In this document: positions 21,268-30,386 of the stretch, one piece after another
Numbering within the stretch: position 1 is the stretch's first letter
How the letters are laid out: each line of letters begins with the position of its first letter
Source: Micromonospora gifhornensis
GTDB taxonomy: Bacteria; Actinomycetota; Actinomycetes; Mycobacteriales; Micromonosporaceae
Length of the DNA: 63,473 nt
Direction of reading: 5' to 3'
Assembly (NCBI RefSeq): GCF_016863515.1
Contig: NZ_BOPA01000041.1
Span: forward strand, 1-63,473
Made by a program: the position numbers and the translations under genes
The notes under the pieces: model-generated
Seen by the model: only the letters and a program-made list of their open reading frames with translations
Told to the model about the DNA's origin: nothing
Database searches by the model: none

Positions 21268-21597
21268 TCAGAGCTTCAGAGCCGCAGTGATCTGACCGGC
21301 GGTGGCACCGGCGCTGTCCATGTCGGCCCGGATCTCCTCGTCACTGACGTCGTAGTCCTTACCGGCGGAGCCGACAGCCTCGGCGATCGCGCGCAGCGCG
21401 ACGTTGAGCCGGGCCATGTCCTGGTCGAACCGCTCACGAACCTGCTGGAACGAACCCGCACCAGCACCCTTCCACTGGTCGTAGAGCGGTGCGAGCTGGT
21501 CCATCAGCCCGTTCAGGTTGCTGGTGAGCCGATCGGCGACGGCATCGACGTCACCCTCGGTCTTCAGCATCAAGCCGGTGTCGGTACGCATCGACAT
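21268..21597 (-). CDS. WXG100-family ESX protein with YxxxD export motif
   Basis: A 109-aa helical hairpin protein; WKGAGAGSFQQVRERF near residue 45 carries the W-x-G turn. The C-terminal tail GKDYDVSDEEIRADMD contains Y-D-V-S-D, a match to the type VII Y-x-x-x-D/E export signal. The start was set at the ATG at 21597, which has GGGGGTGA upstream; the frame stays open to 21639, but those residues look like leader sequence. First gene of the ESX pair, presumably transcribed from the 158-bp gap separating it from the end of eccB. Predicted heterodimer partner of the 20966-21253 product. Confidence 0.9.
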   Translation of the reverse strand: MSMRTDTGLMLKTEGDVDAVADRLTSNLNGLMDQLAPLYDQWKGAGAGSFQQVRERFDQDMARLNVALRAIAEAVGSAGKDYDVSDEEIRADMDSAGATAGQITAALKL

Positions 21598-21755
21598 GGC
21601 GGAAGTCACCCCCGTCCTCGTTGGATCGCCCCGCGACACCGGGGGCGGTCTGTCAGTCAGCGCTTACGCACCATCGTCACTGAAAAGGTATCGGGTTGCG
21701 TCGAGCCCGCGCTAGACCGCGGACCAGGGTGCCACTCCAATGTGGCTGGTTTTCG

Positions 21756-23183
21756 TCACTCCGGGTCGATGACCTGTTTCGCCGTGGTCGGATCGAGCGC
21801 CGGCCCGGCAGGTAGGCGAACCACCAGGCTGGCGGGCAGGCGGATCGGCCGCAACCCCGAGTAACCGAGCATCGCCGGCACCCCCTCGGAGGCCAGCGGA
21901 TAGCGGTAGCCCAGATCGGTGACCAGGTTCAGGGTGCCGCCGTCCTGGTCGGGCGACGAGAGCGCGGCGACAAGCACACCGTAGCCGGGCTCGATGACCA
22001 CCCGGTCGGCAAGCGGTATGCCGCTGCCGGTCTGCTCCCGGGTGCGCACCGGTTCGCGTACCGGCTCGACCTGGGCGTCGAGCAGCACCGTCGGCTCGTC
22101 CTGATCCGGCTGGTAGGCGGCGCAGATCGCCGGGTCGCTCCCGCTCAGTCGGGCGATGTCGGGTCGCTGCTCCGGCGCGCGGTGCCGCCCCTGCTGCGGT
22201 GCCGACGCCTTCGGTGCGGCTGCGGCCGTACCGGCGGCGAGGTCGATCGGCGCCGGCTTCGTCCCGTCCGGGTACGCGGCCTGCGTCTCGCCGTCGGCAA
22301 GCAGGACGTCCGCCTCGACGGGGGTGATCGGGACCAGCCGCTCCCGTTCGACGACGTAGTACTGGCGGCTGTCGTTCTGGCTCCTGACCACGTAGACCTG
22401 ACCGACTCGGGCGTCCGGCAGCGCCGTCGAGGCAGCGCCACGGTCGGTGACCCGTCGCGGGGTGATGGGCTCACCGGCAGGCAACGCGTTCAGCCACGCC
22501 CCACCGACCTCCACCACCGGCTCGGCGGTCATCACGAGACCCTCCAGCACGACCTTGTCGTTGCGGATCTCGTAGCGGTGGTCGCGCCACACCAGATGCA
22601 GGCGCTTGGTCTTACGGTCGCGGACCAGCAGGGCGGCGTCGCCCGGTTCCCGGCCACCGACGGGTGCCCGGCCGACAGTGAGCACTGTGGTGGCGACGAT
22701 CCCGCCGGCCGGGTCCCGGGCCGGCTGGGTGCACAGCGTCCAGGGTCCGTCCAGGATCCGGCTCGGCGCCGGCAACGCGTCCGGTGCGTCCGGGATGCCG
22801 ATGCGCGGTCCGCGAGGCGTACCGACCAACGAGTTGCGGGACACCGAGACCGTCGGGGCGGCCGACTCCAGGGCCAGCAGGGCGGACGCGTAGTTGACCA
22901 CCGGATGCAGTCGGCCCTCCCGGTACAGGTACCGGGTGCCGGTCTCCTTTTCCAGGATGACCCCGGCACCGTCCTTCCACTTTGTCGCCCCACCCGGACG
23001 CAGCAGCCCGTACACGCCCACCGCCGCGAGGCAGAGCACCGCCACCATGACGCTGGCGAAGCCGGCACCACCCAGCCGGCGGAACGGCGCCGCCTCCGGG
23101 TCCGGCTCCCGCGCCACCAGGGCAGAGGTCATCCGCTGCACGAAGAACTGGTACGACTGGACCTGATCCCGCCGCGACGGCAT
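21756..23183 (-). CDS. eccB: type VII secretion core component EccB
   Basis: A 475-aa bitopic membrane protein. It has the conserved EccB N-terminus (SRRDQVQSYQFFVQRM), one membrane helix at about 41-61, and a large extracytoplasmic domain of repeated beta units (for example GRPYLYREGRLHPV-like and YVVRSQNDSRQYYVVERERLVPI). Two widely spaced cysteines (WTLC and AICAAY) probably form the family disulfide. EccB forms part of the ESX core complex with EccC, EccD and EccE. The ATG at 23183 is preceded by GGGGGAGGG. It is transcribed away from the SUKH-3 gene at 23324. Confidence 0.95.
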   Translation of the reverse strand: MPSRRDQVQSYQFFVQRMTSALVAREPDPEAAPFRRLGGAGFASVMVAVLCLAAVGVYGLLRPGGATKWKDGAGVILEKETGTRYLYREGRLHPVVNYASALLALESAAPTVSVSRNSLVGTPRGPRIGIPDAPDALPAPSRILDGPWTLCTQPARDPAGGIVATTVLTVGRAPVGGREPGDAALLVRDRKTKRLHLVWRDHRYEIRNDKVVLEGLVMTAEPVVEVGGAWLNALPAGEPITPRRVTDRGAASTALPDARVGQVYVVRSQNDSRQYYVVERERLVPITPVEADVLLADGETQAAYPDGTKPAPIDLAAGTAAAAPKASAPQQGRHRAPEQRPDIARLSGSDPAICAAYQPDQDEPTVLLDAQVEPVREPVRTREQTGSGIPLADRVVIEPGYGVLVAALSSPDQDGGTLNLVTDLGYRYPLASEGVPAMLGYSGLRPIRLPASLVVRLPAGPALDPTTAKQVIDPE

Positions 23184-23233
23184 GGCACCCTCCCCCTGGC
23201 GTACGCCGTGCGGTCACGACCGCCGGACCGCGG

Positions 23234-23248
23234 TGCCTACCATAGGCA
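23234..23248. promoter_or_regulatory. palindrome over a TACCAT -10 box
   Basis: TGCCTA-CCA-TAGGCA is a perfect 6-bp inverted repeat around a 3-bp centre. It lies in the 140-bp divergent region between eccB and the SUKH-3 gene and contains TACCAT, a good -10 match for the rightward gene. A repressor bound here would cover the -10 box. Confidence 0.4.
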
Positions 23249-23323
23249 CGATGTCGAGCCAGCCGGTCTCCGCACTCGACGCCGACCGTCGACGTCGACC
23301 ACGGCAGCCCGAGGAGCGCAACG

Positions 23324-24070
23324 ATGATCAGTCGCGACGAGGCCCTGGAGATCGCCCGCCAGTGGGCCGGTGCCGGCCGCACCGAGCCCGCCCCCGAGGT
23401 CTTCCTGCACGAGTTCGACCTGGGCTATGTCGCCTGGCGAGCCGAACCTGCGCCTGCCGCCACCGACGGGCCGCCGGCTCCGCCGCCCGCCACCGGCTAC
23501 CCCCGGGCGGTCATCGACCGGGAGACCGGCGAGGTGTCCCAGTGGCCGTCCCTGCCCGAGCAGACCATCGCCGAGCGGTACGCGAGTCGCCGCGCCGCCG
23601 AAGGCCGGTTCCCGCCGGACGTACGCCATGTGCTGGAGTCCGCCGGCTGGTTTCCCGGCCGTGACGTCACCTCGGCGGTCGAGCACTGGATGGTCCGGTT
23701 CGCCGACGACCTGGCCGGCCTGGACTGCCCGCCGGCCGCGCGGGCGGCGCTTGTCGAGTTCGGTGGCCTGACGCTGCCGCAGTTCGGCAGGACCGGCCGA
23801 GCCGGTGCCGGCTTCACCAGCTACCTCCATCCCACCCGGGGCGGGGTGGTGACCGAGGGGGCGCGGGGCTTCGCCGAGGAGTACGGCACCCCGGTCTACC
23901 CGATCGGCAACAACGAGGACGGCCCCTCCGAGCTGGTGATGGACGCCCGGGGGCGGGTCTTCCTGCTGCACTGGGCCGACGAGTTCCTCGTCGGGCCGGA
24001 TCTCGACTCGGCCGTCGTCAACCTGATCCGGGGCGGCGAGATGACCGAGGCGAGCGACCTCGACTGGTGA
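23324..24070 (+). CDS. YrhB-like plus SUKH-3 immunity-type protein
   Basis: A 248-aa cytoplasmic protein. Residues 1-90 resemble the YrhB-type fold (EALEIARQWAG, HEFDLGYVAW, AVIDRETGEVSQWPSL, YASRRAAEGR), similar to the small immunity proteins nested in the giant toxin. Residues about 100-248 form a SUKH-3 domain (VRHVLESAGWFPGRDV, ALVEFGGLTLP, VYPIGNNEDGPSELVMDARGRVFLL). Both are immunity folds, so it may protect against more than one toxin type. The ATG at 23324 has GAGGAGCG upstream. It sits between eccB and eccD in the secretion locus on the opposite strand, 9 bp from the end of eccD, which suggests insertion of an immunity gene into the core operon. Confidence 0.82.
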   Translation: MISRDEALEIARQWAGAGRTEPAPEVFLHEFDLGYVAWRAEPAPAATDGPPAPPPATGYPRAVIDRETGEVSQWPSLPEQTIAERYASRRAAEGRFPPDVRHVLESAGWFPGRDVTSAVEHWMVRFADDLAGLDCPPAARAALVEFGGLTLPQFGRTGRAGAGFTSYLHPTRGGVVTEGARGFAEEYGTPVYPIGNNEDGPSELVMDARGRVFLLHWADEFLVGPDLDSAVVNLIRGGEMTEASDLDW

Positions 24071-24079
24071 CCCTGCCGG

Positions 24080-25468
24080 TCAGCCGTTGATCGCCCGCAT
24101 GAACGCGTACAGACCCAGCACGCTGCAGGCCACCGGCACCACGGCGAGTTGGAGCAGGATGTCGAGCACGTCGCCGAGCCGGGCCAGCCGGGGCGACGGG
24201 GCACGGCGGCTGTAGGCGAGCCCGGCAGCAGCCGAGATGCCGGCCGCGACAAGCGCCACCGGCAGCACCGCCAGGACCCGGGTGGCGGTGGACGCGTCGG
24301 CGGCACCGACCAGAGGCAGCAGGCCGAGGCCCACCAGGCCGACCGCCAGCAGCGGAACCCGGTGCCGGACGGTCGTCACCAGCCGTGCACGCAGCAGGTA
24401 GCCGAGCGAGATCACGGCGGCGAGCAGTAGCGCGGCGACCGTGCCGGTCGCGGTGAGCACCACCAGGCAGCCGATGGTGACCAGGAACGCGCCGAAGATC
24501 ATGCCGGTGAGCACCTCGTCGGCTCGGGCGGTGGCCTGGTAGATCACCTCCCGCTTCGGTTGCGGCTCGTCGCGCAGCAGGTCGTCGGCGGTACGCGGCA
24601 ACGCCGGCATCGGCATCTTGCCCAGTCGTACGGACAGCAGCGGCATGGCCGGCAGCAGCAGGACGACCGCGCTGATCACCACGGCGCTGCCCTGCGCGGC
24701 ATCCATCGAGCCGAGGGCGAGCAGCCCGCCCACCATGCCCCAGAACCCGACGAAGACCGCCGCCACGAAGACCCGGGTCGCGTCCCCCACGCCGAGCAGG
24801 CCGAGCAGCCCGGACAGCAGCAGCACCGCCGAACCGAGCAGGATGTGCGGTGCGCCCAACGCCCACACCGACTCGCCGGTGCCGATCACCAGCACCCCAC
24901 CGACGAAGGCGTAGGGCAGGCCGGCGGCGGCGAGCACCGCACCGGCAAGGGAGTCGGCCATCGCCCGGGACAGCACGATCCCGCCGATCAGCAACAGCGT
25001 GGCCGCGCCGAGGGCCACCGCACCGCCGAGCCAACCGGGTTGCTCAGAGGTCACGATCACGGCCAGCCCGAGCAGCAGCAGCACGCCGGCCACGATCAGG
25101 CCGGTCAACCGGGTGGCGAACGGGGTCCAGGCCACGCCACGGCGGCGGGCACCGTCGGCCACGGCCTCCATCAGGTCGTCGTACGCCAACTCGGGCCACT
25201 CGGTGCGGCGCGGCACCAGGTGCAGCGTCTCGCCGTCGCGGACGTTCTGGGCGGCCAGCGTACGCGTCAGATCGACGGCGCTGCCGTCGCTTCGACGCAG
25301 TGCCCAGCCACCGTGGGAGGTGCCGTCCGAGGGTTCCTCGTCGGCTTGACGCAGCACCGCCGGCAGCAGCCCGACGAGCGGCAGATGCTCGGGCAGAGCT
25401 AGATCCAGTCGCCGCTTGGGGGCGGCGACGGCGATACGCGCGAGTCCGGTTCCGGCCTGGGTGACCAC
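24080..25468 (-). CDS. eccD: type VII secretion integral membrane protein EccD
   Basis: A 462-aa protein with an N-terminal ubiquitin-like (YukD-type) domain (about 10-85, ending NVRDGETLHLVPR) followed by a linker and about eleven membrane helices from about residue 118 to 458. This is the usual EccD layout. EccD forms the membrane vestibule of the ESX complex. The start is a GTG at 25468 with GAGGGG 6 nt upstream. It is divergent from eccC across 172 bp and converges with the SUKH-3 gene. Not in one operon with eccB, because the SUKH-3 gene separates them. Confidence 0.95.
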   Translation of the reverse strand: MVTQAGTGLARIAVAAPKRRLDLALPEHLPLVGLLPAVLRQADEEPSDGTSHGGWALRRSDGSAVDLTRTLAAQNVRDGETLHLVPRRTEWPELAYDDLMEAVADGARRRGVAWTPFATRLTGLIVAGVLLLLGLAVIVTSEQPGWLGGAVALGAATLLLIGGIVLSRAMADSLAGAVLAAAGLPYAFVGGVLVIGTGESVWALGAPHILLGSAVLLLSGLLGLLGVGDATRVFVAAVFVGFWGMVGGLLALGSMDAAQGSAVVISAVVLLLPAMPLLSVRLGKMPMPALPRTADDLLRDEPQPKREVIYQATARADEVLTGMIFGAFLVTIGCLVVLTATGTVAALLLAAVISLGYLLRARLVTTVRHRVPLLAVGLVGLGLLPLVGAADASTATRVLAVLPVALVAAGISAAAGLAYSRRAPSPRLARLGDVLDILLQLAVVPVACSVLGLYAFMRAING

Positions 25469-25640
25469 TGACGACCCCTCGATACGAGGAGCGGGCCGAT
25501 GCGGCCCGCGGCTGTCCTGACGGGAGAAGGCTACCTACCATGTGCCGGTGACGCGGGGTGCCGGTTCGCGGCGGTGGCCGAGCGTGCGGGGGTGCCGGGC
25601 GTGACCACCACGCCCAGGAGAGGCAACGGAGGTCTGTCAC

Positions 25641-28600
25641 GTGAGCACGGTCGTCGTCAAACGACCCGCCCGACAGCCGGAACCGGAGTATCCCTCCGGC
25701 GAGGTGCTCCTGGAAGCACCACCGGAGGTGCCTGCACCCAGCGGTAAGGCGTGGGGGCAGATGATGATGCTGCTGCCGATGCTCGCGGGTTCCTTCGCGA
25801 TGGCCCTGATGTTCGCCGGTCGCGGCGGCTCGACCCTCGGCTATGTCACAGGTGGCCTGTTCGGACTCTCTGCCATCGGCATGCTCGGCGCGCAGCTGAC
25901 GAACAACTCCGGCGGCCCGAGTAAGCAGGAGATGCTGCAGAAGCGCCGGGAGTACATGGCGCACCTGTCGCGGCAGCGCCGACGCGTCCTCAAGACGGTC
26001 CGTCGGCAGCGTGAGGCCGCCTTTTACCGGCACCCGGATCCGGACACGCTCTGGTCCCTGCCGCTGGGGCCCCGGCTGTGGGAACGGCGACGCGGCGACG
26101 TGGACTTCGCCACCGTCCGGATCGGACTCGGGCCGCAGGAACTGGCCACTCCGCTGGTGCCGCCACCGGCCACGTCGCTGGAGAAGCTGGAGCCGATGTG
26201 CGCGCTGGCGCTGCGCCGGTTCCTCACCACGTACGGCGAGGTGCCGGACCTGCCGGTGACCATGGCGTTGAACGGGTTCGCCCGGGTACACCTGCGCGGC
26301 GACATCGACGCGGCCCGGGGCCTGGTGCGGTCCCTGCTCGCCCAGACGACGGCCTTCCACGCCCCAGACGACATGCTCGTCGCGGTCTGCGTCTCCGCGG
26401 AGCGCCGGGCCGACTGGGAGTGGACGAAGTGGTTGCCGCACGCGCTGCACCCGTCGCGTACGGACGCGCTCGGTCAACTGCGGTTGGTGTCGTCCTCGGT
26501 GACCGGCCTGGAGGCGATGCTCGACGACGTGCTGGCCAGCCGGCCCCGGTTCAACGCCAGCGGCGGATCGTCCCAGGTCGGCGGGCCGCACGTACTTGTG
26601 ATCATCGACGGGGGCGACACCGCGGGCTCGGATCACCTGATGACCGACGGCGGCGTCGAGGGCGTGACCCTGCTCGACCTGTCCAGCCCGGCACCCCGGA
26701 TGTTCGACCGGGCGCGCCTGGTGCTGGACGTGGCGGCGGATCGTCAGCTGCACGGTGTCACCGTCGACGGTTCGGCGCAGATCGGTCGGGCCGACGACTG
26801 CCAGGTGGCGGAGATCGAGGCGTTGGCCATGCAGTTGGCCCCGCTGCGGCTGTCGGCTGCCTCCCGTGGCGGTGGCGACACCCCGTTGACCGGTGAGTTG
26901 GGCCTGGCCGATCTGCTCGACATCGGCGACCCGTACGAGTTCGACGTCGATCGGGCCTGGCAGCCGCGACCCAATCGGGACCGGCTGCGGGTGCCGATCG
27001 GGGTGGGTGCCGACGGTGGGCCGGTGGAGCTGGACCTGAAGGAGTCGGCGCAGGACGGCATGGGCCCGCACGGGCTGCTCATCGGCGCCACCGGCTCCGG
27101 CAAGTCCGAGCTGCTGCGCACCCTGGTGCTGGCGTTGGCCGCGACGCACTCGTCGGAGAACCTCAACTTCGTCCTTGTCGACTTCAAGGGTGGCGCCACC
27201 TTCACCCGGCTGGACGGGTTGCCGCACACCAGCGCGGTGATCACCAACCTGGCCGACGAGCTGCCGCTGGTGGACCGGATGACCGACGCCATCAACGGCG
27301 AGCTGGTCCGCCGGCAGGAGTTGCTGCGGTCGGCGGGCAACTACGCCTCCCAGCGCGACTACGAGAAGGCGCGGGCGGCGGGCGCTCCGCTGTCGCCGCT
27401 GCCGAGCCTGCTGATCATCTGCGACGAGTTCTCCGAGCTGCTCACCGCGAAGCCCGACTTCATCGACATGTTCGTGCAGATCGGTCGGGTGGGTCGGTCG
27501 CTCGGCGTGCACCTGCTGCTGGCCTCGCAGCGGCTGGAGGAGGGGCGGCTGCGCGGGCTGGACACCCACCTGTCGTACCGGATCGGTCTGCGGACCTTCT
27601 CGGCGATGGAGTCGCGGGTGGTGCTCGGCGCGACCGACGCGTACGAACTGCCCCGCTCTCCCGGGCACGGGTACCTGCGCTTCGGCACCGAGCCGCTGGT
27701 CCGGTTCAAGGCCGCGTACGTTTCCGGCGCCTACCGCAGCAAGACCGCCGCGGCGGTGGCGGCCGGTGACGGCGAGGACCGGGTACGCGAGTACACCACC
27801 AGCTACGTCGCCCCGCCGGTGACCCGTACGCCGAAGGAGGAGCAGCCGCCCGAGCCGGCCGACGGGGTCGGTGAGAGCGTGCTGGACATCCTGGTCGGGC
27901 GGCTCGCCGGCCGGGGCAAGCCGGCCCACCAGGTGTGGCTTCCGCCGCTGGCCGAGCCGCCGACGCTTGATCAGTTGCTGCCGCCGCTGACCGCCGACCC
28001 GGCCCGTGGGGTGACCGTGGCGCACGCCGGTCTGCTCGGCGAGTTGCAGGTGGCCGTCGGCATCGTCGACAAGCCCTTCGAGCAGCGCCGGGACGTGCTC
28101 TGGTTCGACCTGGCCGGCGCGGCCGGCCACGCGGTGATCGTCGGCGGGCCGCAGAGCGGCCGGAGCACCCTGCTGCGCACCATGGTCACCTCGTTGGCGC
28201 TGACCCACACTCCCCGGGAAGCCCAGGTGTACTGCCTCGACCTGGGCAGCAGCGCACTGTCGTCGCTGCGGGACCTGCCCCATGTCGGTTCGGTGGCGAC
28301 CCGGCTGGACGCGGGCCTGGTCCGGCGTACGGTCGCCGAGCTGCAACTGCTGATGGGTGAGCGGGAGCGGCGTTTCGCCGAGCGGGGTGTCGACTCGATG
28401 GCCGAGTACCGGCGGGCCCGTCGGCACGGACAGCACGGCGACGACCCGTTCGGCGACGTCTTCCTGATCATCGACGGCTGGGCGACGTTGCGCGCGGAGT
28501 TCGAGGACCTGGAACCGACGATCAACGACATCGCCAACCGGGGGCTGTCCTTCGGCATCCACCTGATCGTCACCGCCGGCCGCTGGATGGACCTCCGCCC

Positions 28601-29603
28601 GGCCGTACGGGACGTCTTCGGCACCCGCCTGGAGCTGCGGCTGGCCGACGCCAGTGACTCCAACCTGGACCGTCGGGCGGCGCTCAACGTGCCGGACAAG
28701 GCACCGGGGCGCGGCATCACGCCGGACGGGCAGCAGTTCCTCGCGGCGCTGCCGCGCATCGACGGCGCGCAGGAAACGGAGACACTGCCCGAGGGGGCCC
28801 GCAAGCTGGCCACCGACCTGGCTGCCGCCTGGCAGGGCCCGGGTGCCCCACCGATCCGGCTGCTCCCGCCGAACGTCCCGTACGGCAGCCTGCCGCACAC
28901 CGGGCAGGCCGGGATCCCGATCGGCATCGCCGAGGTCGACCTCGCGCCGGTGCACCTGGACTTCACCGCCGACCCGCACTTCATCCTCTTCGGCGACGGC
29001 GAGTCGGGTAAGAGCACCTTCCTGCGGGCGCTGGCGCAGACCATCGTCGACAGCCACGAGTTGACCGAGGCGCGGCTGGTCATCGTCGACTACCGGCGTA
29101 GCCTGCTGGGCGACATCGAGACCCCGCACGTCATCGGGTACGGCTCGACGGCGCAGATCACCGAGAGCATCGTCACCGAGGTCGCCGCCGTGATGCGGGA
29201 CCGGCTGCCGCCGGCGGACATCAACGCCGAACGGCTGCGGGCCCGGGACTGGTGGAAGGGCCCCGACCTGTACGTGCTTGTCGACGACTACGACCTGGTC
29301 GCCGGCGCGGGCAGCAACCCACTGACACCCCTGCTGGAGTTCCTGCCCCAGGCCCGGGACATCGGTCTGCACCTCATCATCGCCCGCCGCACCGGCGGCG
29401 CGAGCCGGGCGCTCTACGAGCCGGTGCTGATGCGGTTGCGGGAGATCAGCACCCCCGGCATCGTGATGTCCGGCAACCGCGACGAGGGTGTGCTGCTCGG
29501 CACGGTACGGCCCGGACCGCTGCCGCCGGGTCGCGGCTGGCTGGTGTCCCGACGGGGTGGCACCCGACTGGTGCAGTTGGTGAATCTTCCGCCTCGTGCA
29601 TAG
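25641..29603 (+). CDS. eccC: type VII secretion FtsK/SpoIIIE ATPase EccC (EccCa-EccCb fusion)
   Basis: A 1,320-aa motor protein: two membrane helices (about 38-55 and 64-84), then three FtsK/SpoIIIE ATPase domains. ATPase 1 has a canonical Walker A at 482-489 (GATGSGKS) and Walker B DEFSELL at 595. ATPase 2 has a degenerate Walker A at 835-842 (GGPQSGRS) with Arg841 in place of Lys. ATPase 3 has GDGESGKS at 1118-1125. One continuous chain rather than split EccCa/EccCb. It recognises C-terminal signals of WXG100 heterodimers and drives export. The start is a GTG at 25641 with GGAGG upstream. It begins the rightward half of the secretion locus and is followed by putative substrates. Confidence 0.96.
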   Translation: MSTVVVKRPARQPEPEYPSGEVLLEAPPEVPAPSGKAWGQMMMLLPMLAGSFAMALMFAGRGGSTLGYVTGGLFGLSAIGMLGAQLTNNSGGPSKQEMLQKRREYMAHLSRQRRRVLKTVRRQREAAFYRHPDPDTLWSLPLGPRLWERRRGDVDFATVRIGLGPQELATPLVPPPATSLEKLEPMCALALRRFLTTYGEVPDLPVTMALNGFARVHLRGDIDAARGLVRSLLAQTTAFHAPDDMLVAVCVSAERRADWEWTKWLPHALHPSRTDALGQLRLVSSSVTGLEAMLDDVLASRPRFNASGGSSQVGGPHVLVIIDGGDTAGSDHLMTDGGVEGVTLLDLSSPAPRMFDRARLVLDVAADRQLHGVTVDGSAQIGRADDCQVAEIEALAMQLAPLRLSAASRGGGDTPLTGELGLADLLDIGDPYEFDVDRAWQPRPNRDRLRVPIGVGADGGPVELDLKESAQDGMGPHGLLIGATGSGKSELLRTLVLALAATHSSENLNFVLVDFKGGATFTRLDGLPHTSAVITNLADELPLVDRMTDAINGELVRRQELLRSAGNYASQRDYEKARAAGAPLSPLPSLLIICDEFSELLTAKPDFIDMFVQIGRVGRSLGVHLLLASQRLEEGRLRGLDTHLSYRIGLRTFSAMESRVVLGATDAYELPRSPGHGYLRFGTEPLVRFKAAYVSGAYRSKTAAAVAAGDGEDRVREYTTSYVAPPVTRTPKEEQPPEPADGVGESVLDILVGRLAGRGKPAHQVWLPPLAEPPTLDQLLPPLTADPARGVTVAHAGLLGELQVAVGIVDKPFEQRRDVLWFDLAGAAGHAVIVGGPQSGRSTLLRTMVTSLALTHTPREAQVYCLDLGSSALSSLRDLPHVGSVATRLDAGLVRRTVAELQLLMGERERRFAERGVDSMAEYRRARRHGQHGDDPFGDVFLIIDGWATLRAEFEDLEPTINDIANRGLSFGIHLIVTAGRWMDLRPAVRDVFGTRLELRLADASDSNLDRRAALNVPDKAPGRGITPDGQQFLAALPRIDGAQETETLPEGARKLATDLAAAWQGPGAPPIRLLPPNVPYGSLPHTGQAGIPIGIAEVDLAPVHLDFTADPHFILFGDGESGKSTFLRALAQTIVDSHELTEARLVIVDYRRSLLGDIETPHVIGYGSTAQITESIVTEVAAVMRDRLPPADINAERLRARDWWKGPDLYVLVDDYDLVAGAGSNPLTPLLEFLPQARDIGLHLIIARRTGGASRALYEPVLMRLREISTPGIVMSGNRDEGVLLGTVRPGPLPPGRGWLVSRRGGTRLVQLVNLPPRA

Positions 29604-29671
29604 GCGGCGTACGGGGTTGCCCGACCGGACTACCGTCGGCCAGAGTGGACCTACGGTACGCGGTCGGGTCG

Positions 29672-29686
29672 CTCCGGTAGCCGGAG
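29672..29686. terminator. small hairpin between eccC and the 205-aa gene
   Basis: CTCCGG-TAG-CCGGAG, a 6-bp perfect stem in the 131-bp gap after eccC. Too short to be sure of termination; it may instead be a regulatory palindrome. Confidence 0.3.
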
Positions 29687-29734
29687 TTCGGGTCGGCCGC
29701 GCCAGCACCGTGTGAGCGGGACGGGGGAGGGACC

Positions 29735-30352
29735 ATGGGCGGCGAGTGGCTCGTCAACGAGAACATCGACGTCGACGTCAACCAGTTGCAGGACTTCGCC
29801 AGGGCCATTCAGAAGGAGCTGGACACCAACTTCCAGCCCAGCTTCGAGAACGGTCTGCAACCGATGCTCACCGTGCAGGCGCCCTTCGGCGGCGGCGGGA
29901 TGAAAGAGGCCGCGTTCTTCCGGGGCCGGCACGACGAGAGCCGGATGGCCGTGTCGCACCTGATGGGCGATGTGATCAAGGGTCTGACCGCGCTCAGCGC
30001 GGCGGCCACCTCCATCTCCGGCGAATACCTGCTGGGCGACGCAATGGCCGAGGCCACGAACGACGACGTGTACAACGCCTTCAACGCGGTGGACGGCCAG
30101 AACACCCTCAGCGGCAAGTGGCAGCAGGAGGGTGACCCGATGGAGAAGATCCCCGAGCAGGCGAGAAATCCGGAGGTCGTCGGGCCGTACCACGGGATGG
30201 ACTCCTGCCCCACCGAGGACACCCGTGAGCAGGCACCCAAGTGGGCCGCGGGAGACACCGTGGGTGAGGGTCCGGGCGCGTACCAGATCGAGGCCGAGGA
30301 CCAGCGCATGCACGGCGAGGAATTCCGACTGGACCAGTCCAACCTGCGATGA
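29735..30352 (+). CDS. putative type VII substrate or partner, 205 aa
   Basis: A 205-aa protein without signal peptide or membrane segment. The N-terminal half is helical (VNQLQDFARAIQKELDTNF, SRMAVSHLMGDVIKGLTALSAAATSIS) and could form a helical hairpin like WXG100/PE-type partners; the C-terminal half is acidic and polar (EGPGAYQIEAEDQRMHGEEF). I do not recognise a family. The ATG at 29735 has GGGGGAGGG upstream. It lies between eccC and the PPE-like gene (34-bp gap), so it most likely encodes a co-secreted partner of that protein. Confidence 0.7.
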   Translation: MGGEWLVNENIDVDVNQLQDFARAIQKELDTNFQPSFENGLQPMLTVQAPFGGGGMKEAAFFRGRHDESRMAVSHLMGDVIKGLTALSAAATSISGEYLLGDAMAEATNDDVYNAFNAVDGQNTLSGKWQQEGDPMEKIPEQARNPEVVGPYHGMDSCPTEDTREQAPKWAAGDTVGEGPGAYQIEAEDQRMHGEEFRLDQSNLR

Positions 30353-30386
30353 CGGCTGCCAGGAGCGGGGGACCTGAGGAGCGGGG

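Noticed and set aside
21731..21746. GCCAC/GTGGC hairpin behind eccB
   Set aside because: Five base pairs only, with the T-rich side on the wrong strand for eccB termination.
25469..29708. Very long minus-strand frame opposite eccC
   Set aside because: Antisense to the EccC ATPase domains and without domains of its own; codon-phase shadow of a highly biased gene.
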